Positions 1 through 4,646 of a stretch of 5,973 bases of DNA are shown one piece after another. Within the stretch, counting starts at the first letter, position 1, and every line of letters begins with the position of its first letter. The translations under genes were made by a program, and so were the position numbers. The notes beneath the pieces are model-generated. The model worked only from the letters and a program-made list of their open reading frames with translations. It made no database searches and was not told the origin of the DNA. This DNA comes from an uncultured Varibaculum sp. (lineage in GTDB: Bacteria; Actinomycetota; Actinomycetes; Actinomycetales; Actinomycetaceae): positions 1 through 5,973 of the forward strand of contig CAMYFZ010000077.1 of assembly GCA_947255165.1 (NCBI GenBank). The letters run 5' to 3'.

Positions 1-10
1 TGGAAGTAAC

Positions 11-227
11 CACTGGTCAAACTGTCCCTAAGTTTCGGGTCTGGCTCGGTAAAAGTCATAGTTGCGCGGGGGAGGAGATTCTCCCTCCTGCCCAAGAATT
101 CGGAAAACGTAGCGACGTTTTCCGAATTCTTATGCCCACCGCGCCCACTCGGGAAAATCTCCTCCCCCGCTACCGTCCTCTGTTCCTTCCCCGGCCGCGA
201 CCCTAGTGTGGGACAGGTTGACCAGTG
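11..227 (+). repeat. Nested palindromic element, copy A (MITE-like or structured RNA)
   Basis: Seen directly: three nested inverted repeats sharing roughly one centre. The outer ends, CACTGGTCAAACTGTCCC (11-28) and GGGACAGGTTGACCAGTG (210-227), match at 17 of 18 positions. A middle arm, GCGGGGGAGGAGATT (66-80), pairs perfectly with 156-170. A central 17-bp perfect hairpin lies at 94-131. Between the outer and middle arms is GGGTCTGGCTCGGTAAAAG (37-55), which recurs inverted at 550-568. No open reading frame of note lies inside, and no clear target-site duplication flanks it (left GTAAC, right CAGGA). Imperfect terminal repeats with no coding capacity fit a MITE or a solo derivative of an insertion sequence. 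The strong foldback also fits a transcribed structured RNA or a convergent-gene terminator region. The mobile-element reading is inference. Confidence 0.7.
94..131. repeat. Perfect 17-bp hairpin at the centre of element A
   Basis: AAGAATTCGGAAAACGT (94-110) is followed by the four-base loop AGCG and then by its exact reverse complement (115-131). The stem is flanked on both sides by GCCC in the same orientation (about 90-93 and 134-137), so the flanks do not extend the pairing. Only a short T stretch follows the stem on either strand, so it is a less typical intrinsic terminator than the hairpin at 470-506. A perfect stem this long should form a very stable RNA hairpin, or extrude as a cruciform in supercoiled DNA. 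Confidence 0.85.
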
Positions 228-427
228 CAGGAAAAAAGAATTAGCTGCAAATCGGTGGGTAAGTACGTATCCGATCACTTAGGTTTTGTTCTTTTTTATC
301 CCTCGAAAGAGATCCGTCCCTGCACGCTAAGTGCATTTCTCCCTTTTCGGTAACCGAAAGTACCCCTTGCGCGGGGGAGCTGCCCGAAATACTAGGCGCT
401 CCATGGCTAAACGGTGCTTGCAACCCT
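228..427. other. Non-coding stretch with several short hairpins
   Basis: No gene is credible here; a 60-codon frame on the - strand has a TTG start, no recognisable protein features, and overlaps the repeats. What is visible is a row of short perfect hairpins: CTC-GAAA-GAG (302-311), TGCAC-GCTAA-GTGCA (321-335) and TTTCGGT-A-ACCGAAA (345-359), followed by the degenerate element copy. The ten-base word TATCCGATCA occurs at 268-277 and again at 446-455 inside copy B. The stretch may be decayed element sequence or part of a larger folded RNA. Confidence 0.45.
345..402 (+). repeat. Degenerate partial copy C of the palindromic element
   Basis: Aligned by eye with copy A, this stretch keeps TCGGTAA followed by AAAGT, then TTGCGCGGGGGAG (367-379) and CTGCCC. 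It lacks the 13 or so bases that in A lie between GGGGGAG and CTGCCC and form one side of a local hairpin. It has its own small foldback instead: GGAGC with a bulged T and GCC (about 376-384) pairs with GGC and GCTCC (395-402). It lacks the long central stem and recognisable terminal repeats. It is best read as a deletion derivative or a decayed copy. Confidence 0.45.
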
Positions 428-596
428 AGCGCGGGGGAGAAGTTTTATCCGATCAGGCTGGGCGGGCGTAAAAATCGCGAAATGGCTAAGTCATTTCGCG
501 ATTTTTTGGGCGGGAGGAAAAACTTCTCCCTCGCGCTGAACCCGGAGTGCTTTTACCGAGCCAGACCCTGCACTCTAGGAACGGGTCTGACCAGTG
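428..596 (-). repeat. Palindromic element, copy B, opposite orientation to A
   Basis: Read on the - strand from 596, the order of motifs matches copy A: CACTGGTCA at the end (588-596), GGGTCTGGCTCGGTAAAAG (550-568, identical to 37-55), GCGCGAGGGAG (526-536), CCTCCCGCCCAA (about 506-517), a hairpin, GCCCGCCC, then AAAACTTCTCCCCCGCGC (429-446). The arm AGCGCGGGGGAGAAGTTTT (428-446) pairs with 519-537 at 18 of 19 positions, with one G-T. The sequence between the terminal motif and the 19-base identity is diverged from A. No second terminal repeat was found on the distal (low-coordinate) side, so the boundary at 428 is approximate. The proximal end lies one base from the moaD stop codon. Confidence 0.65.
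470..506. terminator. Bidirectional intrinsic terminator hairpin
   Basis: A perfect 15-bp inverted repeat, AAAAATCGCGAAATG (470-484) and CATTTCGCGATTTTT (492-506), has the seven-base loop GCTAAGT. The GC-containing core (TCGCGAAATG) is bordered by an A run on one side and a T run on the other, five to six bases on either strand, so the RNA from both directions ends in a U tract. On the - strand it lies about 90 bases downstream of the moaD stop and would end the moa operon transcript. It could also stop + strand transcription entering from the left edge. It is also the central hairpin of copy B. Confidence 0.75.
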
Positions 597-597
597 T

Positions 598-843
598 TTA
601 GCCTCCGGCGAAGGGAGGGAGAACATCCAATTGCCCGTTGGCGGCGGATTCACCGAGGGGGGTGTCGCCATCGGCAAGGGCACCATCGACTAGGAACGAA
701 CTAACCTCCAAGATCGGTGCCAGATCGTTACTGCTGGCGGCTTGGGCGATTTCCCGCAGGGTTTGGTGGGCATCTGCGGGAACCTGCGCGCTATCAACTC
801 CAGCTGCGTGGGCAGCGCCAGCAAAAAAACGTACGGTTACCAA
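598..843 (-). CDS. moaD: Molybdopterin synthase small subunit MoaD (sulfur carrier)
   Basis: An 81-residue protein of the MoaD/ThiS ubiquitin-like family, normal in length. It ends in DVLPPFAGG, close to the FPPVAGG end of E. coli MoaD. The terminal Gly-Gly is adenylated and converted to a thiocarboxylate by an MoeB-type enzyme, and the sulfur is then donated, with the large subunit MoaE, to make the molybdopterin dithiolene. The SSFLVDGALADGDTPL segment (about residues 48-63) is typical of actinobacterial MoaD, and VTVRFFAGAA near the N terminus fits the first beta strand. The start is TTG at 843, seven bases after a GGAGG site that lies inside the end of moaA; only three bases separate the two genes, so translation is probably coupled. 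ThiS is the main alternative, but the moaA context argues for MoaD. MoaE and MoeB are not in the window. Confidence 0.88.
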   Translation of the reverse strand: MVTVRFFAGAAHAAGVDSAQVPADAHQTLREIAQAASSNDLAPILEVSSFLVDGALADGDTPLGESAANGQLDVLPPFAGG

Positions 844-846
844 GCG

Positions 847-1878
847 TTAGCCTCCGATCTGAGAAAGGGAATAGGTTCTGCGCCCCGCCGCTATTTCGGT
901 GTGCCCCGCGGGTTTGGCTGCTTGCGCGTCTAACCAAAGCTGAGAAAGCTCTTCATTGGAGGCACCTTGACGTAAAGGAGCTAACAAATCCACAAAAGAC
1001 AGGGAAAACAGGCAAGAATAGATCCTGCCGTTAGCAGATAGGCGAGTGCGGTCACAGGTAGCGCAGAAAGGCGAAGACTCGGAGGCAATAACTCCGATGA
1101 TCCCGGCGGGATGATCGGTGCCGGCTGCCACGTTCCAGCGCCGCGCGGGAGCAGACGGATCGGTTTCTATCGGGGTAAGAGCAAAGCATTCGTGCAGGCG
1201 TTGCAAAATATCGCGGGCGTGAGGGCGCCCAGCTGCCGAATCCCCCAGGGGACCAATCGGCATGAACTCTATCGCCCGCCACTGAAAGCCGCGCCGCAGT
1301 GCGAAGCGCACTAAATCAGGCAATTCCTCCAAAGACTGTTGATCTAAAATCACTGAGTTAAGTTTTACGGGGCTAAGGCCGCTGGCAGGAAGTTTTTCTA
1401 GAGCCGCCGCGACCTCGGAAAACCGATTGCGTTTAGCAAGCGCAAAATAACGGTCGGGATCTAAAGTATCTAAAGAAATGTTGATTCTCCCTAAACCTGC
1501 CTCTACCAGGGAATCTATCCGGGTAGCTAAACCGATAGCATTGGTCGTTAGGGCAATATCGGCAGGCAAATCAGCCTCTGTGAATGCCTGGCGAATCTGG
1601 CAAATAATTTCCTCTAAATCGGGGCGTAAGAGCGGTTCGCCCCCGGTTAAGCGAACTTTGCGAATCCCTAGTGACAGCGCCACTTGGGTCAGGCGCCCAA
1701 ATTCCCGGGGGGTTAGTAGCTCCTGGCGGGGAATCCAGGTGTCGGCGTCCTCGGGTAGGCAGTAACTGCAGCGTAAATTGCAGCGGTCGGTAACCGATAG
1801 GCGTAGGTCTTTCGCGACCCGACCCCAACGGTCAAGTAGTTGACGCGAGGGTGCTGTGGCCTCAGATGCAGCGCGCAT
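847..1878 (-). CDS. moaA: GTP 3',8-cyclase MoaA (radical SAM, molybdenum cofactor step 1)
   Basis: A 343-residue cytoplasmic radical SAM enzyme that, with MoaC, converts GTP to cyclic pyranopterin monophosphate. The N-terminal motif SVTDRCNLRCSYC (residues 28-40) supplies Cys33, Cys37 and Cys40 for the SAM-binding [4Fe-4S] cluster, and LTGGEPLLRPDL (77-88) is the SAM-contacting motif. The mid-region has TTNAIGLA, INISLDTLDPDRY and EFMPIGPLGD. The C-terminal motif CATCDRTRL and the later Cys (Cys272, Cys275, Cys289) bind the second, substrate-side cluster. The protein ends SQIGG; this Gly-Gly tail is known in the family to reach the active site. Length is normal and no key residue is missing. 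The ATG start follows AGGAGGGG after two to four bases. It lies 35 bases after the DUF6457 gene and three bases before moaD, so the three probably form one operon. Confidence 0.96.
   Translation of the reverse strand: MRAASEATAPSRQLLDRWGRVAKDLRLSVTDRCNLRCSYCLPEDADTWIPRQELLTPREFGRLTQVALSLGIRKVRLTGGEPLLRPDLEEIICQIRQAFTEADLPADIALTTNAIGLATRIDSLVEAGLGRINISLDTLDPDRYFALAKRNRFSEVAAALEKLPASGLSPVKLNSVILDQQSLEELPDLVRFALRRGFQWRAIEFMPIGPLGDSAAGRPHARDILQRLHECFALTPIETDPSAPARRWNVAAGTDHPAGIIGVIASESSPFCATCDRTRLSANGRIYSCLFSLSFVDLLAPLRQGASNEELSQLWLDAQAAKPAGHTEIAAGRRTYSLSQIGG
851..855 (-). promoter_or_regulatory. moaD ribosome binding site within the moaA Gly-Gly codons
   Basis: On the - strand moaA ends ATC GGA GGC TAA. 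The GGAGG formed by the two glycine codons sits seven bases before the TTG start of moaD. It is the only good Shine-Dalgarno sequence there, and it supports this uncommon start codon. Confidence 0.7.
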
Positions 1879-1913
1879 TACCCCTCCTGCGGCTAGGTGT
1901 TGTTTGCAAATGT

Positions 1914-2186
1914 CTAGTCTCGCCAGTTCTCTGCTAAATCCTGTAGTTGCGAAATAAGTTCTTCGGCATCGGCACCCTTACCGCAGGCATAACCGGTAAG
2001 AAAAGCAGTCAAGGGGGCACCCGGACGAGAAGGACCATGCGCTACCGTTCCAATCAAAGACAGTAGCTCTGATTCCACCGTTTCCAGCGGATTGTCCTCT
2101 AATTGCAGGTGTTCGCGCACATCGGTTAACCAGCGATGCATCTGCGCCATCTTTTCTGGGTCGTCTTTCTTATTGTTACCAGCCAT
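1914..2186 (-). CDS. DUF6457 family protein, first gene of the moa operon
   Basis: A 90-residue soluble protein of unknown biochemical function. After a lysine- and aspartate-rich start, MHRWLTDVREHLQL (16-29) leads into a helical region. The core VAHGPSRPGAPLTAFLTG (48-65), followed by YACGKGAD, is the signature of DUF6457. From memory, this family is almost confined to Actinobacteria and is found beside, or fused to, molybdenum cofactor genes such as mobA. No membrane segment, signal peptide or metal-binding cluster is seen; there is a single cysteine (Cys68). The ATG start follows AAGGGGA at about six bases. Its position as first gene ahead of moaA and moaD supports a part in cofactor synthesis or its control, but that is inference from context. 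Confidence 0.8.
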   Translation of the reverse strand: MAGNNKKDDPEKMAQMHRWLTDVREHLQLEDNPLETVESELLSLIGTVAHGPSRPGAPLTAFLTGYACGKGADAEELISQLQDLAENWRD

Positions 2187-2332
2187 CAGATTCCCCTTTC
2201 GATTGCGCGCGACCGGTTTTGGGTTGCTTTTTCTATCCTAAACCTCAACGATACCAGGGAAGATAGCCTTTGCAGGAGCTTTGTTTTCCGAGGGCGTAGG
2301 AGGGGAAAATCTGCGTAGATAGCAAGCGAATA
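2187..2332 (-). promoter_or_regulatory. Intergenic region upstream of the moa operon, weak promoter candidate
   Basis: This 146-base gap separates the end of tatC from the start of the DUF6457 gene. On the - strand, TAGGAT (2235-2240) is a reasonable -10 box about 50 bases before the ATG, but no good -35 box lies 16-18 bases upstream; the nearest TTGAGG is only two bases away. A weak foldback, TTTTCC (2284-2289) with GGAAAA (2304-2309), has a 14-base loop and no T run. I see no convincing terminator for tatC and no recognisable molybdenum-cofactor riboswitch, so read-through from tatC is possible. Confidence 0.25.
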
Positions 2333-3154
2333 TTATTGCTCAGAAGCGGAAGAAGCTTCGGAATGTTTCCGTTTTCGCCAAATCTTACCGAGGCGACCGC
2401 GCAAGCTTCCTCCGGCTCTGATCCAGTCGTTGATTGCGGAGATTCCTACCGCCAACAGGTAAAGTCCGATCAGCACCGACATCTGGACGATCATCGGCCA
2501 GGCGGTTGGTAGGGGATTTGCCACCGCCGAGAATACGGCGGCAAGCACCACTGCCCAACGCCAGCCTTTCAACATGGTTTTGGCTTTCATTACTCCCACA
2601 AAGTTGAGCATCACCAAGATTTCGGGAATCAGGCAGGACAGCCCAAACGCGAGAACCATGCGCATAAAGAAGGTGATATAAGAATCCGCCCGCAGCAGCA
2701 TTACTGCGCCATTGGGGGTAAAGGAATTCAATATCGAAACCGCTTTGGGAATTATCCACACCCCGGAGAGGGCGCCTCCGCTGAAAAGTAAGATCCCGAC
2801 TAAGCCAAAAATGGTGATATAGATTTTTTCTTTGCGTTTAAGCCCGGGAGCAATAAAAGCTCCGATCTGAAAAATCCACCAGGGCGCGGAAATTAGTATC
2901 CCCAACCAGAGGGATACCTGAATTCGCAGATCAAAGGCGGCGCCAATGGTCTGGAAGTTTAGTTGCGGGGCTTGACCGCTAACCTTTTGCAGTGGTTCTT
3001 GCATCCAATTCAGAGTAGGGGTGACCAAGAACCAGCCGCCAATCGCGGCTACGAAAATACCGGCCAGCGCTAATAGCAGGCGTTTACGCAGTTCCAGAAG
3101 ATGTTCAGTCACCCGCATGCGGGCTTGCGGGTTAGTCTTTTTTTGTCCCGGCAT
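2333..3154 (-). CDS. tatC: Twin-arginine translocase subunit TatC
   Basis: A 273-residue integral membrane protein with about six predicted segments (near 27-46, 76-97, 112-136, 162-184, 198-215 and 219-238). In the family, TatC (with TatB where present) recognises the twin-arginine signal peptide and recruits TatA to export folded proteins. The diagnostic N-terminal motif HLLELRKRL (18-26) and the loop motif FIAPGLKRKEK (100-110) are present. The second half is diverged: the Glu of E. coli SFEVP is replaced (SCLIP, 173-177), the Asp of the last periplasmic loop is missing (ANPLPTAWP, 212-220), and the Glu in the last helix is absent (LYLLAVG). The C-terminal tail is basic, then serine-rich. 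The ATG lies 11 bases after tatA and has no clear Shine-Dalgarno site, so coupling to tatA is likely; Met13 is an alternative start, also without a site. Confidence 0.93.
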   Translation of the reverse strand: MPGQKKTNPQARMRVTEHLLELRKRLLLALAGIFVAAIGGWFLVTPTLNWMQEPLQKVSGQAPQLNFQTIGAAFDLRIQVSLWLGILISAPWWIFQIGAFIAPGLKRKEKIYITIFGLVGILLFSGGALSGVWIIPKAVSILNSFTPNGAVMLLRADSYITFFMRMVLAFGLSCLIPEILVMLNFVGVMKAKTMLKGWRWAVVLAAVFSAVANPLPTAWPMIVQMSVLIGLYLLAVGISAINDWIRAGGSLRGRLGKIWRKRKHSEASSASEQ

Positions 3155-3165
3155 GGGGGCAGTGG

Positions 3166-3456
3166 CTATTTATTTTCCGGCGGGTCAGCGGTATCGGACT
3201 GCCCGCTAGCCACTTGAGGAGAGGAAGTCTGGACGTTATCCTGCGTCGCCGCCGGAGAAGACGGAGCGGCTGGAATTTGGGGATTTTGAGGTCCGGCCGT
3301 CACCTGCTTATTGGTGTCATCTTCGCTGAGGTCAGATAGCTCAGACTTGAGGACTTTCGCAGATTTTCCGATATTGCGGGCAATGTCGGGCAGCTTGGAG
3401 GCTCCAAAAACAATGATTAACACCAGGAGCAGAATCAGAATATGTACTGGCCTCAC
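3166..3456 (-). CDS. tatA: Twin-arginine translocase subunit TatA
   Basis: A 96-residue single-span membrane protein that forms the variable-size translocation assembly of the Tat pathway. The order is typical: a short hydrophobic helix (about residues 3-17, HILILLLVLIIVFG), the hinge FGASKLPDIARNIG (17-30), an amphipathic helix continuing to about KSELSDL (37-43), then an acidic, proline/serine/alanine-rich tail (about 44-96) expected to be disordered. The MRPVH start resembles actinobacterial TatA, and the KSAKVLKSE segment favours TatA over TatB. The GTG start is seven bases after GGAAGGG. It is the first gene of a tatA-tatC pair. No tatB is in the window; in actinobacteria it usually lies elsewhere. 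Confidence 0.92.
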   Translation of the reverse strand: MRPVHILILLLVLIIVFGASKLPDIARNIGKSAKVLKSELSDLSEDDTNKQVTAGPQNPQIPAAPSSPAATQDNVQTSSPQVASGQSDTADPPENK

Positions 3457-3505
3457 GGTGGTGCCCTTCCTTTCTTACAGACGGCATCTAAAATATCTTC
3501 CCCCA

Positions 3506-3511
3506 ATTGTA
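3506..3511 (-). promoter_or_regulatory. Candidate -10 box for tatAC
   Basis: TACAAT on the - strand is a good match to the sigma-70-type consensus TATAAT and would give a leader of about 40 bases before the tatA GTG. The sequence 17 bases upstream is not a convincing -35 box, so this is only a candidate. Confidence 0.3.
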
Positions 3512-3559
3512 GCGGGGTTAGACGGCAAATAGGCGACTCCTATTGAGAATAGCTAAAAC

Positions 3560-3596
3560 TTGTCGGCTTAACTAACAAATGCTTAGGAATACTAAG
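3560..3596 (+). promoter_or_regulatory. Candidate sirtuin-gene promoter with an overlapping inverted repeat
   Basis: On the + strand TTGTCG (3560-3565) and TAGGAA (3584-3589), 18 bases apart, form a possible -35/-10 pair about 80 bases before the sirtuin start. The -10 lies within CTTAG-GAATA-CTAAG (3582-3596), a five-bp inverted repeat that could be a small operator. Both calls are weak. The whole 218-base divergent gap (3457-3674) otherwise shows no gene. Confidence 0.25.
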
Positions 3597-3674
3597 AACG
3601 CGGAACTTGTTAAGGCGGCGCGCGTCCTCGGTATTCGCCCTCTAAACTGGGTAGTCTGAAAGTGGGAGGCAAAT

Positions 3675-4520
3675 GTGAGCGAGTTCATTGAGGAAGAAAA
3701 AGCGGGAGCCCAGGCCATAGCGGATTTGATGGCGGGGAAGAAAACGATTGTGGTCGCGGGAGCAGGGATGTCCACCGATGCGGGGATCCCGGATTATCGC
3801 GGCACCGGTTCTTCCGGGATGCCCACCGTTGATATGGATCAGTTTCTAGGGGAGCTTTATTGGCGTAAATGGGTGTGGCGGCGCAATCAAGAAACCTGGA
3901 AAACTGTGGCGCGGCTACAGCCCACCCCGGGGCACTACGCTTTAGCCCGGCTAGAGGATGCGGGGCTGATTAACTGCATCGCCACCCAAAACGTAGACGG
4001 CTTAGACCGCAAAGCGGGTTGTAAGAATGTGCAGCTACTGCACGGCACTTTCGAGGAAGTACAGTGCCTGGGGTGCGGAGCAGTGTTTTCGCGCGAACAT
4101 ATTGACCAGGAGCTACGTAAACTCAATCCGGATGTAAAAGACGATCCGGACCCCAAGAATGTGGCAGTGCTAGCCGCAGCTGATGAGCGGGCGGCGCGTG
4201 CTTGCCAGTTTAACCTGCTTTCTTGTCCCCGTTGCGGCGGGATTATCAAACCGGGAATCGTATTTTTCGGGGAATCTCTGCCGGGGGAAGCGATGGATCG
4301 TTCTTTCGCGGCGGCGCGGGAAGCCGAGGTAGTGCTGGCAGTAGGCACTTCCCTGGCGGTGCTGACCGGGCTGTGGGTGTTGCGGGAAGCCTGGGGAACC
4401 GGCGCCAAAGTAGCGGTGATTAACCGGGGACCCACGGCCGCCGATTCTATTGCGGACGTGCGGGTGTCCGGGGGCGCCTCCCAGGTGTTAACCCAAGTGG
4501 CAGAGATCTTGCTGGACTAA
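3675..4520 (+). CDS. NAD-dependent protein deacylase, class II (SIRT4-like) sirtuin
   Basis: A 281-residue cytoplasmic Sir2-family enzyme, which removes acyl or related groups from lysines using NAD+. Visible motifs in order: GAGMSTDAGIPDYRG (29-43) for NAD binding; TQNVDGLDRKAG (104-115); HG (123-124) with catalytic His123; zinc cysteines Cys131-Cys134 and Cys184-Cys187; PGIVFFGE (193-200); GTS (224-226); and VIN (248-250). The DYRG ending of the first motif and the 49 residues between the two zinc CxxC pairs are like SIRT4-type class II sirtuins rather than CobB. The inserted stretch (about 138-180) is charged and alanine-rich. The substrate is unknown; family members include deacetylases, lipoamidases and ADP-ribosyltransferases. 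The GTG start at 3675 follows GGGAGG at five bases; the overlapping ATG at 3673 is followed at once by TGA. It stands alone, divergent from tatA, without the macrodomain partner of SirTM systems. Confidence 0.93.
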   Translation: MSEFIEEEKAGAQAIADLMAGKKTIVVAGAGMSTDAGIPDYRGTGSSGMPTVDMDQFLGELYWRKWVWRRNQETWKTVARLQPTPGHYALARLEDAGLINCIATQNVDGLDRKAGCKNVQLLHGTFEEVQCLGCGAVFSREHIDQELRKLNPDVKDDPDPKNVAVLAAADERAARACQFNLLSCPRCGGIIKPGIVFFGESLPGEAMDRSFAAAREAEVVLAVGTSLAVLTGLWVLREAWGTGAKVAVINRGPTAADSIADVRVSGGASQVLTQVAEILLD

Positions 4521-4646
4521 AGTTTTCAGAATCCGGGGATAACCGCTTAATACCCGAACGAGGATGCAGGACTTTGGTGTAGATAACGCTATCCATCTTG
4601 GTGGGGCTGCCGGCGGAAACCGGGTTCCTAAAGAAGACAGAGACTC
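4521..4646. other. Convergent intergenic gap without a clear terminator
   Basis: The 126 bases between the sirtuin and mgtE stop codons hold only weak foldbacks, for example GATA-ACGC-TATC near 4581-4592 and CCGG-centred repeats near 4610-4623. None has a T run. No gene is apparent. If transcription ends here it is probably Rho-dependent or uses a weak hairpin. Confidence 0.4.

Noticed and set aside
241..423. 60-codon - strand reading frame in the repeat region
   Set aside because: TTG start, no family resemblance, lies over hairpins and repeat fragments; chance open frame.
64..536. Five copies of a GCGGGGGAG-type word (64-74, 162-170, 369-379, 429-439, 526-536) as a possible CRISPR array or iteron set
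   Set aside because: Copies are on both strands at irregular spacing with no uniform spacers, and most are arms of the palindromes; no cas or rep gene is present.
1..597. Integron attC sites or an integron cassette boundary
   Set aside because: The palindromes lack the paired short core-site motifs expected of attC, and there is no integrase or cassette gene in the window.
486..686. 66-codon - strand frame crossing the terminator and the end of moaD
   Set aside because: It overlaps moaD in another frame and runs through the terminator hairpin; a shadow of moaD and repeat sequence.
2284..2309. TTTTCC/GGAAAA foldback as a terminator for tatC
   Set aside because: Six-bp stem with a 14-base loop and no following T run; too weak to call.
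2187..2332. Molybdenum-cofactor riboswitch ahead of the moa operon
   Set aside because: The gap is about 146 bases and I could not find the multi-stem structure such an RNA needs; absence was judged by eye only.
3935..4435. 166-codon - strand frame antisense to the sirtuin gene
   Set aside because: Low-complexity Ser/Ala/Arg/Pro composition typical of the antisense of a GC-rich gene; the + strand protein has all sirtuin motifs.
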